The notes beneath the pieces are model-generated. The model did no database searches. It had not been told where the DNA came from and saw only the letters and a list, made by a program, of their open reading frames with translations. From assembly GCA_047639315.1 (NCBI GenBank), contig JBLINQ010000018.1, forward strand, positions 1-49,269: a stretch of DNA of 49,269 bases, given 5' to 3'. A program made the translations under genes and the position numbers. The stretch comes from S139-23 sp047639315 (GTDB lineage Bacteria; Planctomycetota; GCA-002687715; DRQF01). Positions 1 through 7,587 of the stretch are shown one piece after another. Each line of letters begins with the position of its first letter. Positions within the stretch are counted from its first letter, which is position 1.

Positions 1-496
1 GAAGGAGAAAAAAGAGCATCCTGCCCACCGTTTGTATTGATGCGAATAACCAAAAACATGCCAATTACCGACGGAGTCAGGATGCTTCTCAAGACGATTC
101 TTAACGGTGTCGAAAGACACGCGTCATTTGTTTACGGCCAGCCAAAATTTGAAGACGCTACCGAATCGATCGTGATCCCAATTTCTCCGCGGGCCAACAC
201 AGTAAACCTATTTGCTCAGGATGTAGCGACGCGTGGATTCTCGTATCAAATTTGAGTGGCGCTGGTCGGCACCCGTGCGAGGGATGTCAGCCAAGGATCT
301 TGCTGTCACTTGGGATGGGTTTATTCGCACTCCGAGAAAAGACAAATATGGCTTCTTCCTCGTTTTTGAACGGGGAGCTCGGTGGACGATCGATGGAGTT
401 GAGGTGAGCGACTTTCCCAAAGGCAACTCTGACAAATTTGCCCAAGTGATTCTCGATTTGGAGGCGGGTGTTCATGCCATCAAGGTGGAATACTAG
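1..496 (+). pseudogene. PA14-domain remnant at the window edge, frame-broken
   Basis: Two overlapping short reading frames occupy this stretch. One is open from the window edge to a TGA at 253-255. The other begins in another frame at a GTG at 233 and ends at TAG 494-496. The second encodes about 87 residues with the core pattern of a PA14 carbohydrate-binding beta-barrel: I-K-F-E-W, then T-W-D-G-F-I, a Y-G-F-F-L-V strand, W-T-I-D-G-V and a final L-E-A-G-V-H-A-I-K-V-E-Y. The last strands of a normal PA14 domain are absent, and upstream sequence lies in a different frame. I therefore read it as the decayed 3' end of a secreted PA14 protein. The frame-1 part (1-255) has no recognisable domain and its connection to the PA14 part is uncertain. 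A short functional gene cannot be excluded. Confidence 0.4.
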
Positions 497-565
497 GGCC
501 GTCGCACACCGAATGGGATCAACTTCGAAGCGAAAAAAGCCCTTGCCGCATAGCTTGTTGCTTCA

Positions 566-1261
566 TCAGCGCTGAGTGATCCAATCGAAAAGGAATTCGG
601 TTTCGGCAAGCGATTCGACAGCCAAGTCGGCCCCACATGCATGAAGGGTGTCGGTATCATGCAAGCCCGTGGCGACCGCAAGCGAAACACATCCATTCGT
701 CTTAGCGCATTCAACATCATGCGGTGAATCACCAATCACGACGACTTTTTCTGGCGCAATCGAAGATTCAAAGTGCAATTGGTAGCGCTGCATGGCCACT
801 TCGACCAGATGGCTACGAAGCGGTTCCGGGTGAGGGGATGCGTCGCCGAAAGCATTGACGACGAAGGGAGTTGTGTCGAGTCCGCAGACATCGAGCTTCA
901 TTCGCCCCGTATCTTCCCAATTCCCTGTCAGCAGTCCGAGCGTCAAGCTGTCGACTTCTGAAAGCCGGCGCACGAGAGTTTCGGCTCCTTCGAGCAGGTA
1001 GCCTGTTCCCTGAACCTGTAAGCGAACCGAGAGATTTCTACGGTACTCAATGCGGAAGGCGGCAATGTTCTCGTGGGTTATTTCGACGCCGTTCTTTGCC
1101 AAGACAATGCCGAAAATAACTGGATCGAGGCATCCAGCGTACTGGACACCCTCCAGGTCGCATTCACGGCCATGTAAGAGCTTGAAGCCGTCTTGCATGG
1201 CGTAGAGGCCTGCTCTCGAAGTCTTGATCAGGGTCGCGTCGATGTCGAATAGAACTAACAT
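566..1261 (-). CDS. HAD-superfamily hydrolase, phosphoglycolate phosphatase-like
   Basis: A 231-residue cytoplasmic protein with all HAD landmarks. Motif I is L-F-D-I-D-A-T-L near residue 6 (nucleophile Asp and general acid Asp), motif II is the Thr in L-L-T-G-N, and motif IV is G-D-S-P-H-D-V. The cap between motifs I and II is helical, as in Gph/PgmB-type phosphatases. Family knowledge suggests hydrolysis of a small phosphate ester such as 2-phosphoglycolate, but substrate cannot be read from sequence. Motif I has Ala where most relatives have Gly (DxDGT). I chose the ATG at 1259-1261 because it places motif I at the usual distance from the N-terminus. A TTG 33 bases further upstream keeps the frame open but adds an unrelated leader. 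The gene is transcribed away from the PRPP-synthase-like gene. Confidence 0.85.
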   Translation of the reverse strand: MLVLFDIDATLIKTSRAGLYAMQDGFKLLHGRECDLEGVQYAGCLDPVIFGIVLAKNGVEITHENIAAFRIEYRRNLSVRLQVQGTGYLLEGAETLVRRLSEVDSLTLGLLTGNWEDTGRMKLDVCGLDTTPFVVNAFGDASPHPEPLRSHLVEVAMQRYQLHFESSIAPEKVVVIGDSPHDVECAKTNGCVSLAVATGLHDTDTLHACGADLAVESLAETEFLFDWITQR

Positions 1262-1397
1262 GGGGAATCGTAGGTTCGAATCAGAGGGTTTCAAGTCAGA
1301 AGGCTATGAAGTCGAAGAAATGCGTTAGAGTTACTCTCGACGAACCTGGGTCGCTCCAAGAGGGATTCTTGGATTTGTATGAATCCGCTCAAGGGTC

Positions 1398-2588
1398 GTG
1401 ATCTACCGAAATGGGAGCAATCCATTGGAATTGGTCGTTGTTGGCACCGAGTCGGATAATCCATTTGCAATCGACGTGGCCCATGCGCTTGGGCAAGTCG
1501 AGGAGGTCGCCGATCTCATTTCTTTACGAAGTTTTGCCAATCGAGAGTTTTGTCCATCTTTCATTCCGTCGAATCAGAACGAGGCTGGGTTTGGTCTCGA
1601 GAATAAGACGGTTGTGATCGTGTCGACTGCGTCGGGGCACGCTTCACGCGACGCCTTGGCTATGCGTACCCTGATCGTGGCTCGGGCCGCGCGAGACAAC
1701 GGTGCCAAGGATGTCATCTTGATCGAGCCAGACCTTTTCTATTCTGCGCAAGATCGTGGGCCGCGGCTCTCTCAAGGTGAGATGAACTTCAATCGGGATG
1801 CACGTGACCTTGCAAAGTTTGATGGGCAGGCATTCTCCGCCAGGCTTTATGCCGAGTGCCTCCGTGAAGCAGGTGTCAGCGGCACAGTTACCATTCATAA
1901 CCATTCGGAATCGGTCGGTAAGGAATTCGAGCGTTGCATGGATTGGGGTTATCACAATCTTTCCCCCGACGCAGTTTTTGCTCACTACATTCAAGATTCC
2001 GATGTGCTCAATGTCGGCGATAACGGCAGCAATCTTGTAATTTGCGCACCTGATGCGGGTGCGGCTGAATTTGCAACGAGCATGCGCAACGCTCTTGGTT
2101 ATCAAAACACGAAGATCTTGGAATTCAAGAAGGAGCGCTTTGGTGAGCGGTCAGTGAAGGCGCAAGTTGCTGATGGTTCAGAAGTCGACGTTTCTGACAT
2201 CGATGGCAAAGACGTCTTGATTGTCGATGACATGGTTCGCACCGGCTCGACAATCATGGAATGCTGTAAGAGACTAAGAGAAGGCAATCCACGTCGGGTC
2301 GTGTTTGCAGTCACTCATTTCTACTCTTCTGACGAATGCCGCGCTGTACTCTCACGAAACATCTTGGACGAGATTATTACCACCAACACTGTGCCGACGA
2401 TTCTTAATCGAGATATGCAAGGGCGTTTGCGCAAGAAAATGGTGGTGCTGAAAGTTGAGAAGTGGCTTGCACACTTTGTGATGGACCAGCTTGGCATGCT
2501 GTCGACACTCGGAGTCGACGACATCTACGCCACCGACATGTCCTCCAAGAATCCAAGATGGCAACGTCATTGGAGTCCTGGGAGCTAA
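1398..2588 (+). CDS. Ribose-phosphate pyrophosphokinase-like protein (PRPP synthase family)
   Basis: A 396-residue protein starting at GTG. It shows the duplicated phosphoribosyltransferase fold of PRPP synthases. An N-terminal half contains an S-A-Q-D-R segment resembling the A-R-Q-D-R ATP-binding region. The C-terminal half carries the PRPP loop D-V-L-I-V-D-D-M-V-R-T-G-S-T around residues 272-285. The family makes PRPP from ribose 5-phosphate and ATP for nucleotide, His and Trp synthesis. The protein is about 80 residues longer than typical Prs (about 315), with extra sequence after the S-A-Q-D-R segment and at the C-terminus. It may therefore be a divergent or specialised paralogue rather than the housekeeping enzyme. 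Its end is 22 bases from the convergent glycosyltransferase gene. Confidence 0.75.
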   Translation: MIYRNGSNPLELVVVGTESDNPFAIDVAHALGQVEEVADLISLRSFANREFCPSFIPSNQNEAGFGLENKTVVIVSTASGHASRDALAMRTLIVARAARDNGAKDVILIEPDLFYSAQDRGPRLSQGEMNFNRDARDLAKFDGQAFSARLYAECLREAGVSGTVTIHNHSESVGKEFERCMDWGYHNLSPDAVFAHYIQDSDVLNVGDNGSNLVICAPDAGAAEFATSMRNALGYQNTKILEFKKERFGERSVKAQVADGSEVDVSDIDGKDVLIVDDMVRTGSTIMECCKRLREGNPRRVVFAVTHFYSSDECRAVLSRNILDEIITTNTVPTILNRDMQGRLRKKMVVLKVEKWLAHFVMDQLGMLSTLGVDDIYATDMSSKNPRWQRHWSPGS

Positions 2589-2610
2589 CTCACACATCTA
2601 CGTTGAAGCG

Positions 2611-4386
2611 TTAAGGCAACCGACCGTAGAGCGTTGCCAGACACCGTCTTGAGTGGTGCGATGTGATGATTGGCCTCGTGCTCACTGATTCGAGCAGAGC
2701 GGGCGGCGCTGGAATGTCGCTATAAGTCAGAACCCAAATCCGCGATTTTGGTGCGGCAATGGCAACGCGGCCCCAATCCTCCGCAACCAGTCGTTCTTTT
2801 TCTTGGAATAGGTGATAGAGGGACGGTGTCGTCACCCAATCATTCTTCTTGATGAAGATAAGATCACCCGTCTCCAAATCTTCCATGAGCTGAGCGGTGA
2901 TTTGCCTGTGCGCATTTGGTTCAGGACGTTCATTGAAATACTCGATGCTACGGTACATTGGCCACCCGAAGGCCAAGACAATTAGAGCGACACCAACTGG
3001 GCGACTCAAGAATTTTGACCATCCGATGGCAACGGCAGCCAGAAGGAAAGGGACAAAAGTAATCATCCCTCTTGTTTTAAGGATGGGAGAAACTGCCCCC
3101 ACACAAAACAAAAGCATGAACGGGACGACACTGAGGATCAAGAAGAGCATGGCCTGATTGCGAGTGAGAAGTGGGGCGATGCGTGAGCCAAGGATCTCAG
3201 CCACATGTCCCTGAAACCAAGGCAGTAGGAGTGCTCCGATTGGAAGCAGGGCTGACAGGAAAAGGTATGGTTGGCGGCTCGTGGCTGTGACGGCCAAGCC
3301 GCAAATGAAAACGGCAGTCGAGACGGACATGATGGCGAGTGTGGAGAATGGCATCAATGCCTGTGCCTTCCCCTGAGGCGCTTTGCATTTTCGGTTGGCC
3401 ATGGCGACACCCATAACCGTGAGAGCGATCGCAACAAACCACGGGATCATGGGGATGTCGACTGGCGGTAGACTGTAACTATCGGTATCGAATAAGAATC
3501 CCAGCCCAAAGAACTGACCGGCGAAGCCAGCGGAAGGACCCGCGAGTGGTGCACTTCGAGCCCGGTAGAGAGCATGTGTCCAAAGAGGAGTTCCAAGAAT
3601 CACGACACAAGCTTGCAGGCGAAAAATCGTCTTGTAGTGCTTGCCTTTCGAATCTCGCAAGCATGCCATCAACAGCATTTGCGCTGCCAAGAAGGGCCAG
3701 AAAAAGATTTTCGTTGCGACGCCGAGCCAGGCCGACAGGACATAGAGGAGCTGGATCGAAGGTCGTTGGTTGCCGCGGACCAATGAAAGCAAAGCCCAAG
3801 TACTTACTAATCCGCAGAATTCTCCCATGGCGTACATGCGAGCCTGCTGACTCCAGTAGATCTGATGTCCATGGCAGGCCATGAGTGTGGCGGCGAGCAA
3901 TCCGGCTCCGGTACTTGACTCGCGCCTTACCAGGAAGAAGAGCAGTGCAATGCTCAAAACGTTGAAGATCAGGCTGGGTAGCCGGATCGATTGAAGACTC
4001 GTTCCACAAAGACGTGTCCAGGCATGCATCAAAAGGTAATACGCCTGGGGATGAGGTTCATCATGAAAGTGATACATGAGGACATCGCTAAGACTGTAGC
4101 GAGGAGGTGGCGTTGAAATATCAGCGGGTAGCTCAAGACCTGGAACGTAGGCTTCGACGTGGGTCATTCCACGGTTGTCTATTCCGGAAAGCCGAAGCCC
4201 GACCGCGACGGCCAAGATGGCAAGTAAACTGAAGGCCACGGCTCGGCCCAAAGCTTGGCCTCGGCTTGTCGCAATCTCTGTCTTCTGATTGGTTCTGATG
4301 AACCGAGCAAGTGCCACGAAGGCACCAATCGTCGCGAGTGTCAGAAGGACAGTCGCGGAAGTTGAAGGTGGTTGCAGGTTTGTCAT
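2611..4386 (-). CDS. GT-C membrane glycosyltransferase (GT39/ArnT-like)
   Basis: A 591-residue polytopic membrane protein with roughly eleven predicted hydrophobic segments; the first two lie near residues 8-26 and 46-65. After the second segment comes a long extracytoplasmic loop with T-H-V-E-A-Y and D-E-P-H-P-Q-A-Y-Y-L-L, which matches the D/E and HPP-L-Y-Y positions of GT-C enzymes of the PMT/ArnT (GT39) group. Such proteins transfer a sugar from a polyprenyl-phosphate donor on the outer face of the cytoplasmic membrane. Acceptor and sugar are unknown. The gene is divergent from the ALG5-like GT2 gene at 4542, which could supply the polyprenyl-phosphate sugar; this pairing is inference. 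A C-terminal soluble part of about 100 residues follows the last membrane segment. Confidence 0.8.
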   Translation of the reverse strand: MTNLQPPSTSATVLLTLATIGAFVALARFIRTNQKTEIATSRGQALGRAVAFSLLAILAVAVGLRLSGIDNRGMTHVEAYVPGLELPADISTPPPRYSLSDVLMYHFHDEPHPQAYYLLMHAWTRLCGTSLQSIRLPSLIFNVLSIALLFFLVRRESSTGAGLLAATLMACHGHQIYWSQQARMYAMGEFCGLVSTWALLSLVRGNQRPSIQLLYVLSAWLGVATKIFFWPFLAAQMLLMACLRDSKGKHYKTIFRLQACVVILGTPLWTHALYRARSAPLAGPSAGFAGQFFGLGFLFDTDSYSLPPVDIPMIPWFVAIALTVMGVAMANRKCKAPQGKAQALMPFSTLAIMSVSTAVFICGLAVTATSRQPYLFLSALLPIGALLLPWFQGHVAEILGSRIAPLLTRNQAMLFLILSVVPFMLLFCVGAVSPILKTRGMITFVPFLLAAVAIGWSKFLSRPVGVALIVLAFGWPMYRSIEYFNERPEPNAHRQITAQLMEDLETGDLIFIKKNDWVTTPSLYHLFQEKERLVAEDWGRVAIAAPKSRIWVLTYSDIPAPPALLESVSTRPIITSHHSRRCLATLYGRLP

Positions 4387-4541
4387 CTCTCAAGATCATA
4401 GGAGCCGTCACGCCGACGTCAATCGTGGCAAATTTGGTATTGAACCTATTCTCACTCCATCCGGTGTCTTGATTATGATGTAAGGTGTCGAGCGAACTGG
4501 CTGGTCAAATTGTTCTTCGAACCAAAGATGCTTGGCACTTA

Positions 4542-5279
4542 ATGACAACCGAAATAGACATCTCGATTGTCATTCCGGCACTGAACGAGGCGAAGCGGCT
4601 GCCGCTGACGTTGGATTCTCTCGTGAACCAACATGAGGGGTTTCCAGGGATCCGAATTGGCGAGGTCATTGTTGTCGATGACGGGTCAAGTGACGAAACC
4701 TCGGTGGTGGCAAAGAGTTTTGCCGACAAGCTCCCGGGCGTGATTGTCGAGATCCTGCCCGTAAATCGAGGCAAAGGATTCGCCGTTCGACGGGGCATTG
4801 AGATCGCTACCTCCGAGTGGATTCTGGTTGCAGATGCCGATATGTCGACGCCATGGGATCAAATGTCCAAGTTAGTGAGCCATGTGGCTGATGGGTCATT
4901 CGACATTGCCATTGGTTCTCGAGGCCTCAGTGAAAGCGATGTGACAACGAGGCAGTCGTTTATTCGCGAGCATCTCGGGAAGTCATTTAATGTGCTTATC
5001 CGAATGCTGACAAGATTACCGTTCTCCGATACGCAATGTGGGTTCAAGCTGGCTCGGCGCCGCGGAGTTATAGATTTTGCGGGAAAACTGCAGATTGACC
5101 GATTCGCGTGGGACGTTGAGTTTCTCATCTTAGCTCAGGATCATGGTATGAAGGTCGTTGAGGTGCCGGTGTCTTGGGAACATCGGGATGCTTCCCGTGT
5201 TAATCCGCTCTTCGACGGATTTGACATGGCCAAGGCTGTGGTCAGCTTGCAACTGCGTCGCCTGTTCCGACGTTCTTAA
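4542..5279 (+). CDS. GT2 glycosyltransferase, dolichyl-phosphate glucosyltransferase (ALG5)-like
   Basis: A 245-residue soluble GT-A enzyme. I-S-I-V-I-P-A-L-N-E begins the nucleotide-binding fold, V-V-D-D-G-S-S-D-E lies near residues 45-52, and the metal-binding D-A-D-M-S lies near 98-102. The later segment D-T-Q-C-G-F-K-L is typical of the polyprenyl-phosphate glucosyl/mannosyltransferase branch (ALG5/DPM-like). Expected reaction: transfer of a hexose from a nucleotide sugar to polyprenyl phosphate at the inner membrane face. I chose the ATG at 4542 because homologous proteins start a few residues before the I-V-I-P strand. A GTG at 4485 would add 19 residues without similarity. It is divergent to a GT-C gene, consistent with donor synthesis and donor use being encoded together. 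Confidence 0.85.
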   Translation: MTTEIDISIVIPALNEAKRLPLTLDSLVNQHEGFPGIRIGEVIVVDDGSSDETSVVAKSFADKLPGVIVEILPVNRGKGFAVRRGIEIATSEWILVADADMSTPWDQMSKLVSHVADGSFDIAIGSRGLSESDVTTRQSFIREHLGKSFNVLIRMLTRLPFSDTQCGFKLARRRGVIDFAGKLQIDRFAWDVEFLILAQDHGMKVVEVPVSWEHRDASRVNPLFDGFDMAKAVVSLQLRRLFRRS

Positions 5280-5292
5280 CAGGGTCGTGTTT

Positions 5293-5907
5293 CTAAGCGC
5301 ACTCAGAAAGGTGGAGCATCACTCGCATTCCGTCAAGGCCATTCCAAGTCAACAGTAGGGCCCCAGGCGATGTGATTCGACCAAAGAGCTCTTCAATGAC
5401 TTCTGTTTCTCCGGGCCAAGGGTAAGCGAAGACAACATCGATGTCCTCAGGATCCACGTCCAAGAATCCGTGTCCGTCTTGCCCACCGGGTTCGAGCCAT
5501 TCAGGGCCATCAGCGTTATCGATCACGTCCTGAGACTCGGGTGGGACATAGCTCCCACATACGAACTCAGCATCGATTTCAAAGTCTTCGGCTAAGCGTT
5601 CAGCTTGATCGACGAGGTCAGGCTGAATTTCAATGCCGCCTGCGTCGAAGCCTAGTTTTGCCGCAATCAGTGTCGCGACACCGAAGCCAGAACCCCATTC
5701 CACGAAGCTTCCCATGCGATCCTTGCTGATCGCCAAAATGGCAGAGTAGACTTCATGAAAGTCGCTCGGCACGAACCCTACGAGAGGGCGTTCGCCACGT
5801 CCTCGAACGAAGTGTTCGATTCGGTCATTGGCTTCGTCGATAAGAGACTTGAAGTCTGTCGGCGGAGAGACAATCGGAATAGGAAATTCAAGTTCTTTGA
5901 GTGCCAT
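5293..5907 (-). CDS. Class I SAM-dependent methyltransferase-like protein
   Basis: A 204-residue protein with a recognisable Rossmann motif I: F-V-E-W-G-S-G-F-G-V-A-T-L near residues 68-80, followed by G-G-I-E-I-Q-P at the acidic end of strand beta 2. Before motif I there is an N-terminal helical part. A strongly acidic stretch (D-V-D-P-E-D-I-D-V-V-F) then leads to strand beta 4 with A-Y-P-W-P-G. That last motif occupies the place where substrate-binding (N/D)PP(Y/F) occurs in N-methyltransferases, but it is not the same sequence, so no substrate is assigned. It converges with the GT2 gene, with 13 bases between stops. The fold call is firm; the activity is inference. Confidence 0.65.
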   Translation of the reverse strand: MALKELEFPIPIVSPPTDFKSLIDEANDRIEHFVRGRGERPLVGFVPSDFHEVYSAILAISKDRMGSFVEWGSGFGVATLIAAKLGFDAGGIEIQPDLVDQAERLAEDFEIDAEFVCGSYVPPESQDVIDNADGPEWLEPGGQDGHGFLDVDPEDIDVVFAYPWPGETEVIEELFGRITSPGALLLTWNGLDGMRVMLHLSECA

Positions 5908-6013
5908 GACGGGACAATAGCACTCTTCACTGTTGGGAAAAGGTCATGGGTGGGGGATTCTCTGGGACTGGTGCTGATTCTTGCTTGAGATAGATGTCCC
6001 ACTGGTGAGCGAA

Positions 6014-7447
6014 CTAATTGGGTCTCAGCGTCTGTATGAGCGACTCTCGCACGCCAGCCAGGACTTTGAGTTTGTTTCTCTTGGATTCCATCTTTTCTTT
6101 TGATGGAAAGATCTCAGCGTCTAGTTTCTTCAATTCCTTCTCAACCTTGGCCCGATCTTTCTTGATCTGTTTCAACTTTGCCAAGATTGGGCGAATCCTG
6201 TCAGCCCGTTTAGTCAATCGCCCAAGCTCGGCTTCTTGAAGGAGAGCAGTCAACTCCTCCTTGAGTGGTTTCTTGTGCAGCTTGGATTTATTCAGGACCG
6301 CCGTGATTTTGTGATTGCCGTCACAGAGAATCACAAATGGCGCGCTCTTTTCGTTAAAGAGTGGCGAATCTGCTTTCGTCTTGTGGCTGACATCAAAGCG
6401 AAAGCAAGTGAAGCCGCGCGTCAGCATCGAGATATCGCAAGATTCTGGATAGGTAAACACTTCCTTGTCGGCTTTGGCCGAGTTCTTGCTCGATCGAGTC
6501 AGTCGATTGCGCTTGTCCTGCTTTGCAGAATAGCAGTAGATCAAGATCGGTTGGTCGGACTTGGCTTCTTCAAACCATGCCTCGCTTGAGAGGAACTTGC
6601 CGATGTCTTCTTGTTTTCGGCTCCTTGGCAGATTGGCCGACAGGGGTGGCGTATCCCAGAAAATGGCAATTCGTTCCTGCTCACGTTCTCGCAATTTCTC
6701 GAATTTGTTGAGCCAACGCCTCATTGGCGGGAGAATCGATCGCCCGTTCGGAACACTTCCTTCGCCCGGAAGAACAACCTGTTCAACAAGTGCTCCAGCT
6801 GCCTTAAGAGTCTCGGCACCGGTCATAGCATCCTGGAGATTCTTGCATGAGTCGCCATTGATAAAGAGCACATGCTTTTCCTTGGTGACTGAAAGATCGG
6901 CGAGTTTTCCGTTCTTGACGCCAGCGGAAATAAGGATGTAGCCACGATATCGATCTCGTGCTGCATCTATGAAACCGTAGAAATTCACTCCCCACCCACC
7001 CATGAAGAGGCCACAAAGAAAGACGTTCTCTTGATCGACACCGTATTGTGCGTCGATCGAAGCCCTTGCATTGTCAATGAGCTGCGCCATTTCGAGGCAA
7101 CTGGCCTTGTCGGGCATGATCCCTGATTTGGGATTGTAGGCTCGCTTGGTGTAGGGGAGGCCGGCAATCAAGTGGCCTTGACCGTTGGTTGCGATGGCGC
7201 ACAAATCGGTCGTGGCGCTCATGCCAAAGCCGTGAAGTACGAGGATCAGGGGCCACTTCTTGTTGGGACGGTAATCCTTAGGCACGTAAAGACGACCTTT
7301 AGACTCGCATTCAGGGATTTCGAATTGTCCTTCGCTGCCTGGTTCGATTCGACGTTTTTCTTGGGCATGGCTGACGGGAGTAAAGGGGGAGAAGATCAGG
7401 AGAACCAAGAGGCACTTCATCATTGCGAATTTGGGGTGGTCAACCAT
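6014..7447 (-). CDS. Secreted esterase-fold protein with degenerate active site plus thioredoxin-like domain
   Basis: A 477-residue exported protein. ATG at 7445-7447 follows AAAGGA at good spacing; residues 9-28 form a signal peptide ending S-H-A-Q. Residues about 40-250 resemble polyhydroxybutyrate-depolymerase/feruloyl-esterase type alpha/beta hydrolases (P-L-I-L-V-L-H-G-F-G; V-F-L-C-G-L-F-M-G-G-W-G). The nucleophile elbow, normally G-x-S-x-G-G, has Phe148 in place of Ser. The usual G-x-G-H catalytic His region reads G-E-G-S, so hydrolysis seems lost. Residues about 280-400 look thioredoxin-like (I-L-I-Y-C-Y-S; F-V-I-L-C-D-G-N) without a CxxC. The C-terminus is a Lys/Glu-rich coiled coil. 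A T-tracted terminator lies between this gene and the repeat-protein gene upstream. Likely a binding or scaffold protein; role unknown. Confidence 0.7.
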   Translation of the reverse strand: MVDHPKFAMMKCLLVLLIFSPFTPVSHAQEKRRIEPGSEGQFEIPECESKGRLYVPKDYRPNKKWPLILVLHGFGMSATTDLCAIATNGQGHLIAGLPYTKRAYNPKSGIMPDKASCLEMAQLIDNARASIDAQYGVDQENVFLCGLFMGGWGVNFYGFIDAARDRYRGYILISAGVKNGKLADLSVTKEKHVLFINGDSCKNLQDAMTGAETLKAAGALVEQVVLPGEGSVPNGRSILPPMRRWLNKFEKLREREQERIAIFWDTPPLSANLPRSRKQEDIGKFLSSEAWFEEAKSDQPILIYCYSAKQDKRNRLTRSSKNSAKADKEVFTYPESCDISMLTRGFTCFRFDVSHKTKADSPLFNEKSAPFVILCDGNHKITAVLNKSKLHKKPLKEELTALLQEAELGRLTKRADRIRPILAKLKQIKKDRAKVEKELKKLDAEIFPSKEKMESKRNKLKVLAGVRESLIQTLRPN

Positions 7448-7512
7448 GAATTTTCCTTTGGATGGGCTTGCCTGTACGAGACTCACCTTAGCCCAGAATT
7501 CTCCAAGGTGTT

Positions 7513-7553
7513 GGTAAAAAAGAAGATCGCCGAACGGTGAAGTTCGGCGATCT
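7513..7553 (-). terminator. Rho-independent terminator after the helical-repeat protein gene
   Basis: A perfect 12-base inverted repeat, AGATCGCCGAAC at 7524-7535 and its complement at 7542-7553, with a 6-base loop. Read on the minus strand it is followed by a run of six T residues (complement of 7515-7520). It lies 35 bases beyond the stop of the gene at 7588-9330 and before the esterase-fold gene, so it should separate their transcripts. Confidence 0.85.
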
Positions 7554-7587
7554 GGGATCTAAAGGTGCTTTTTAGCTTCGTGGAAGC

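Noticed and set aside
3546..3884. 112-codon plus-strand frame inside the GT-C gene
   Set aside because: Shadow of the transmembrane coding sequence; Arg/Ser-rich and without domain.
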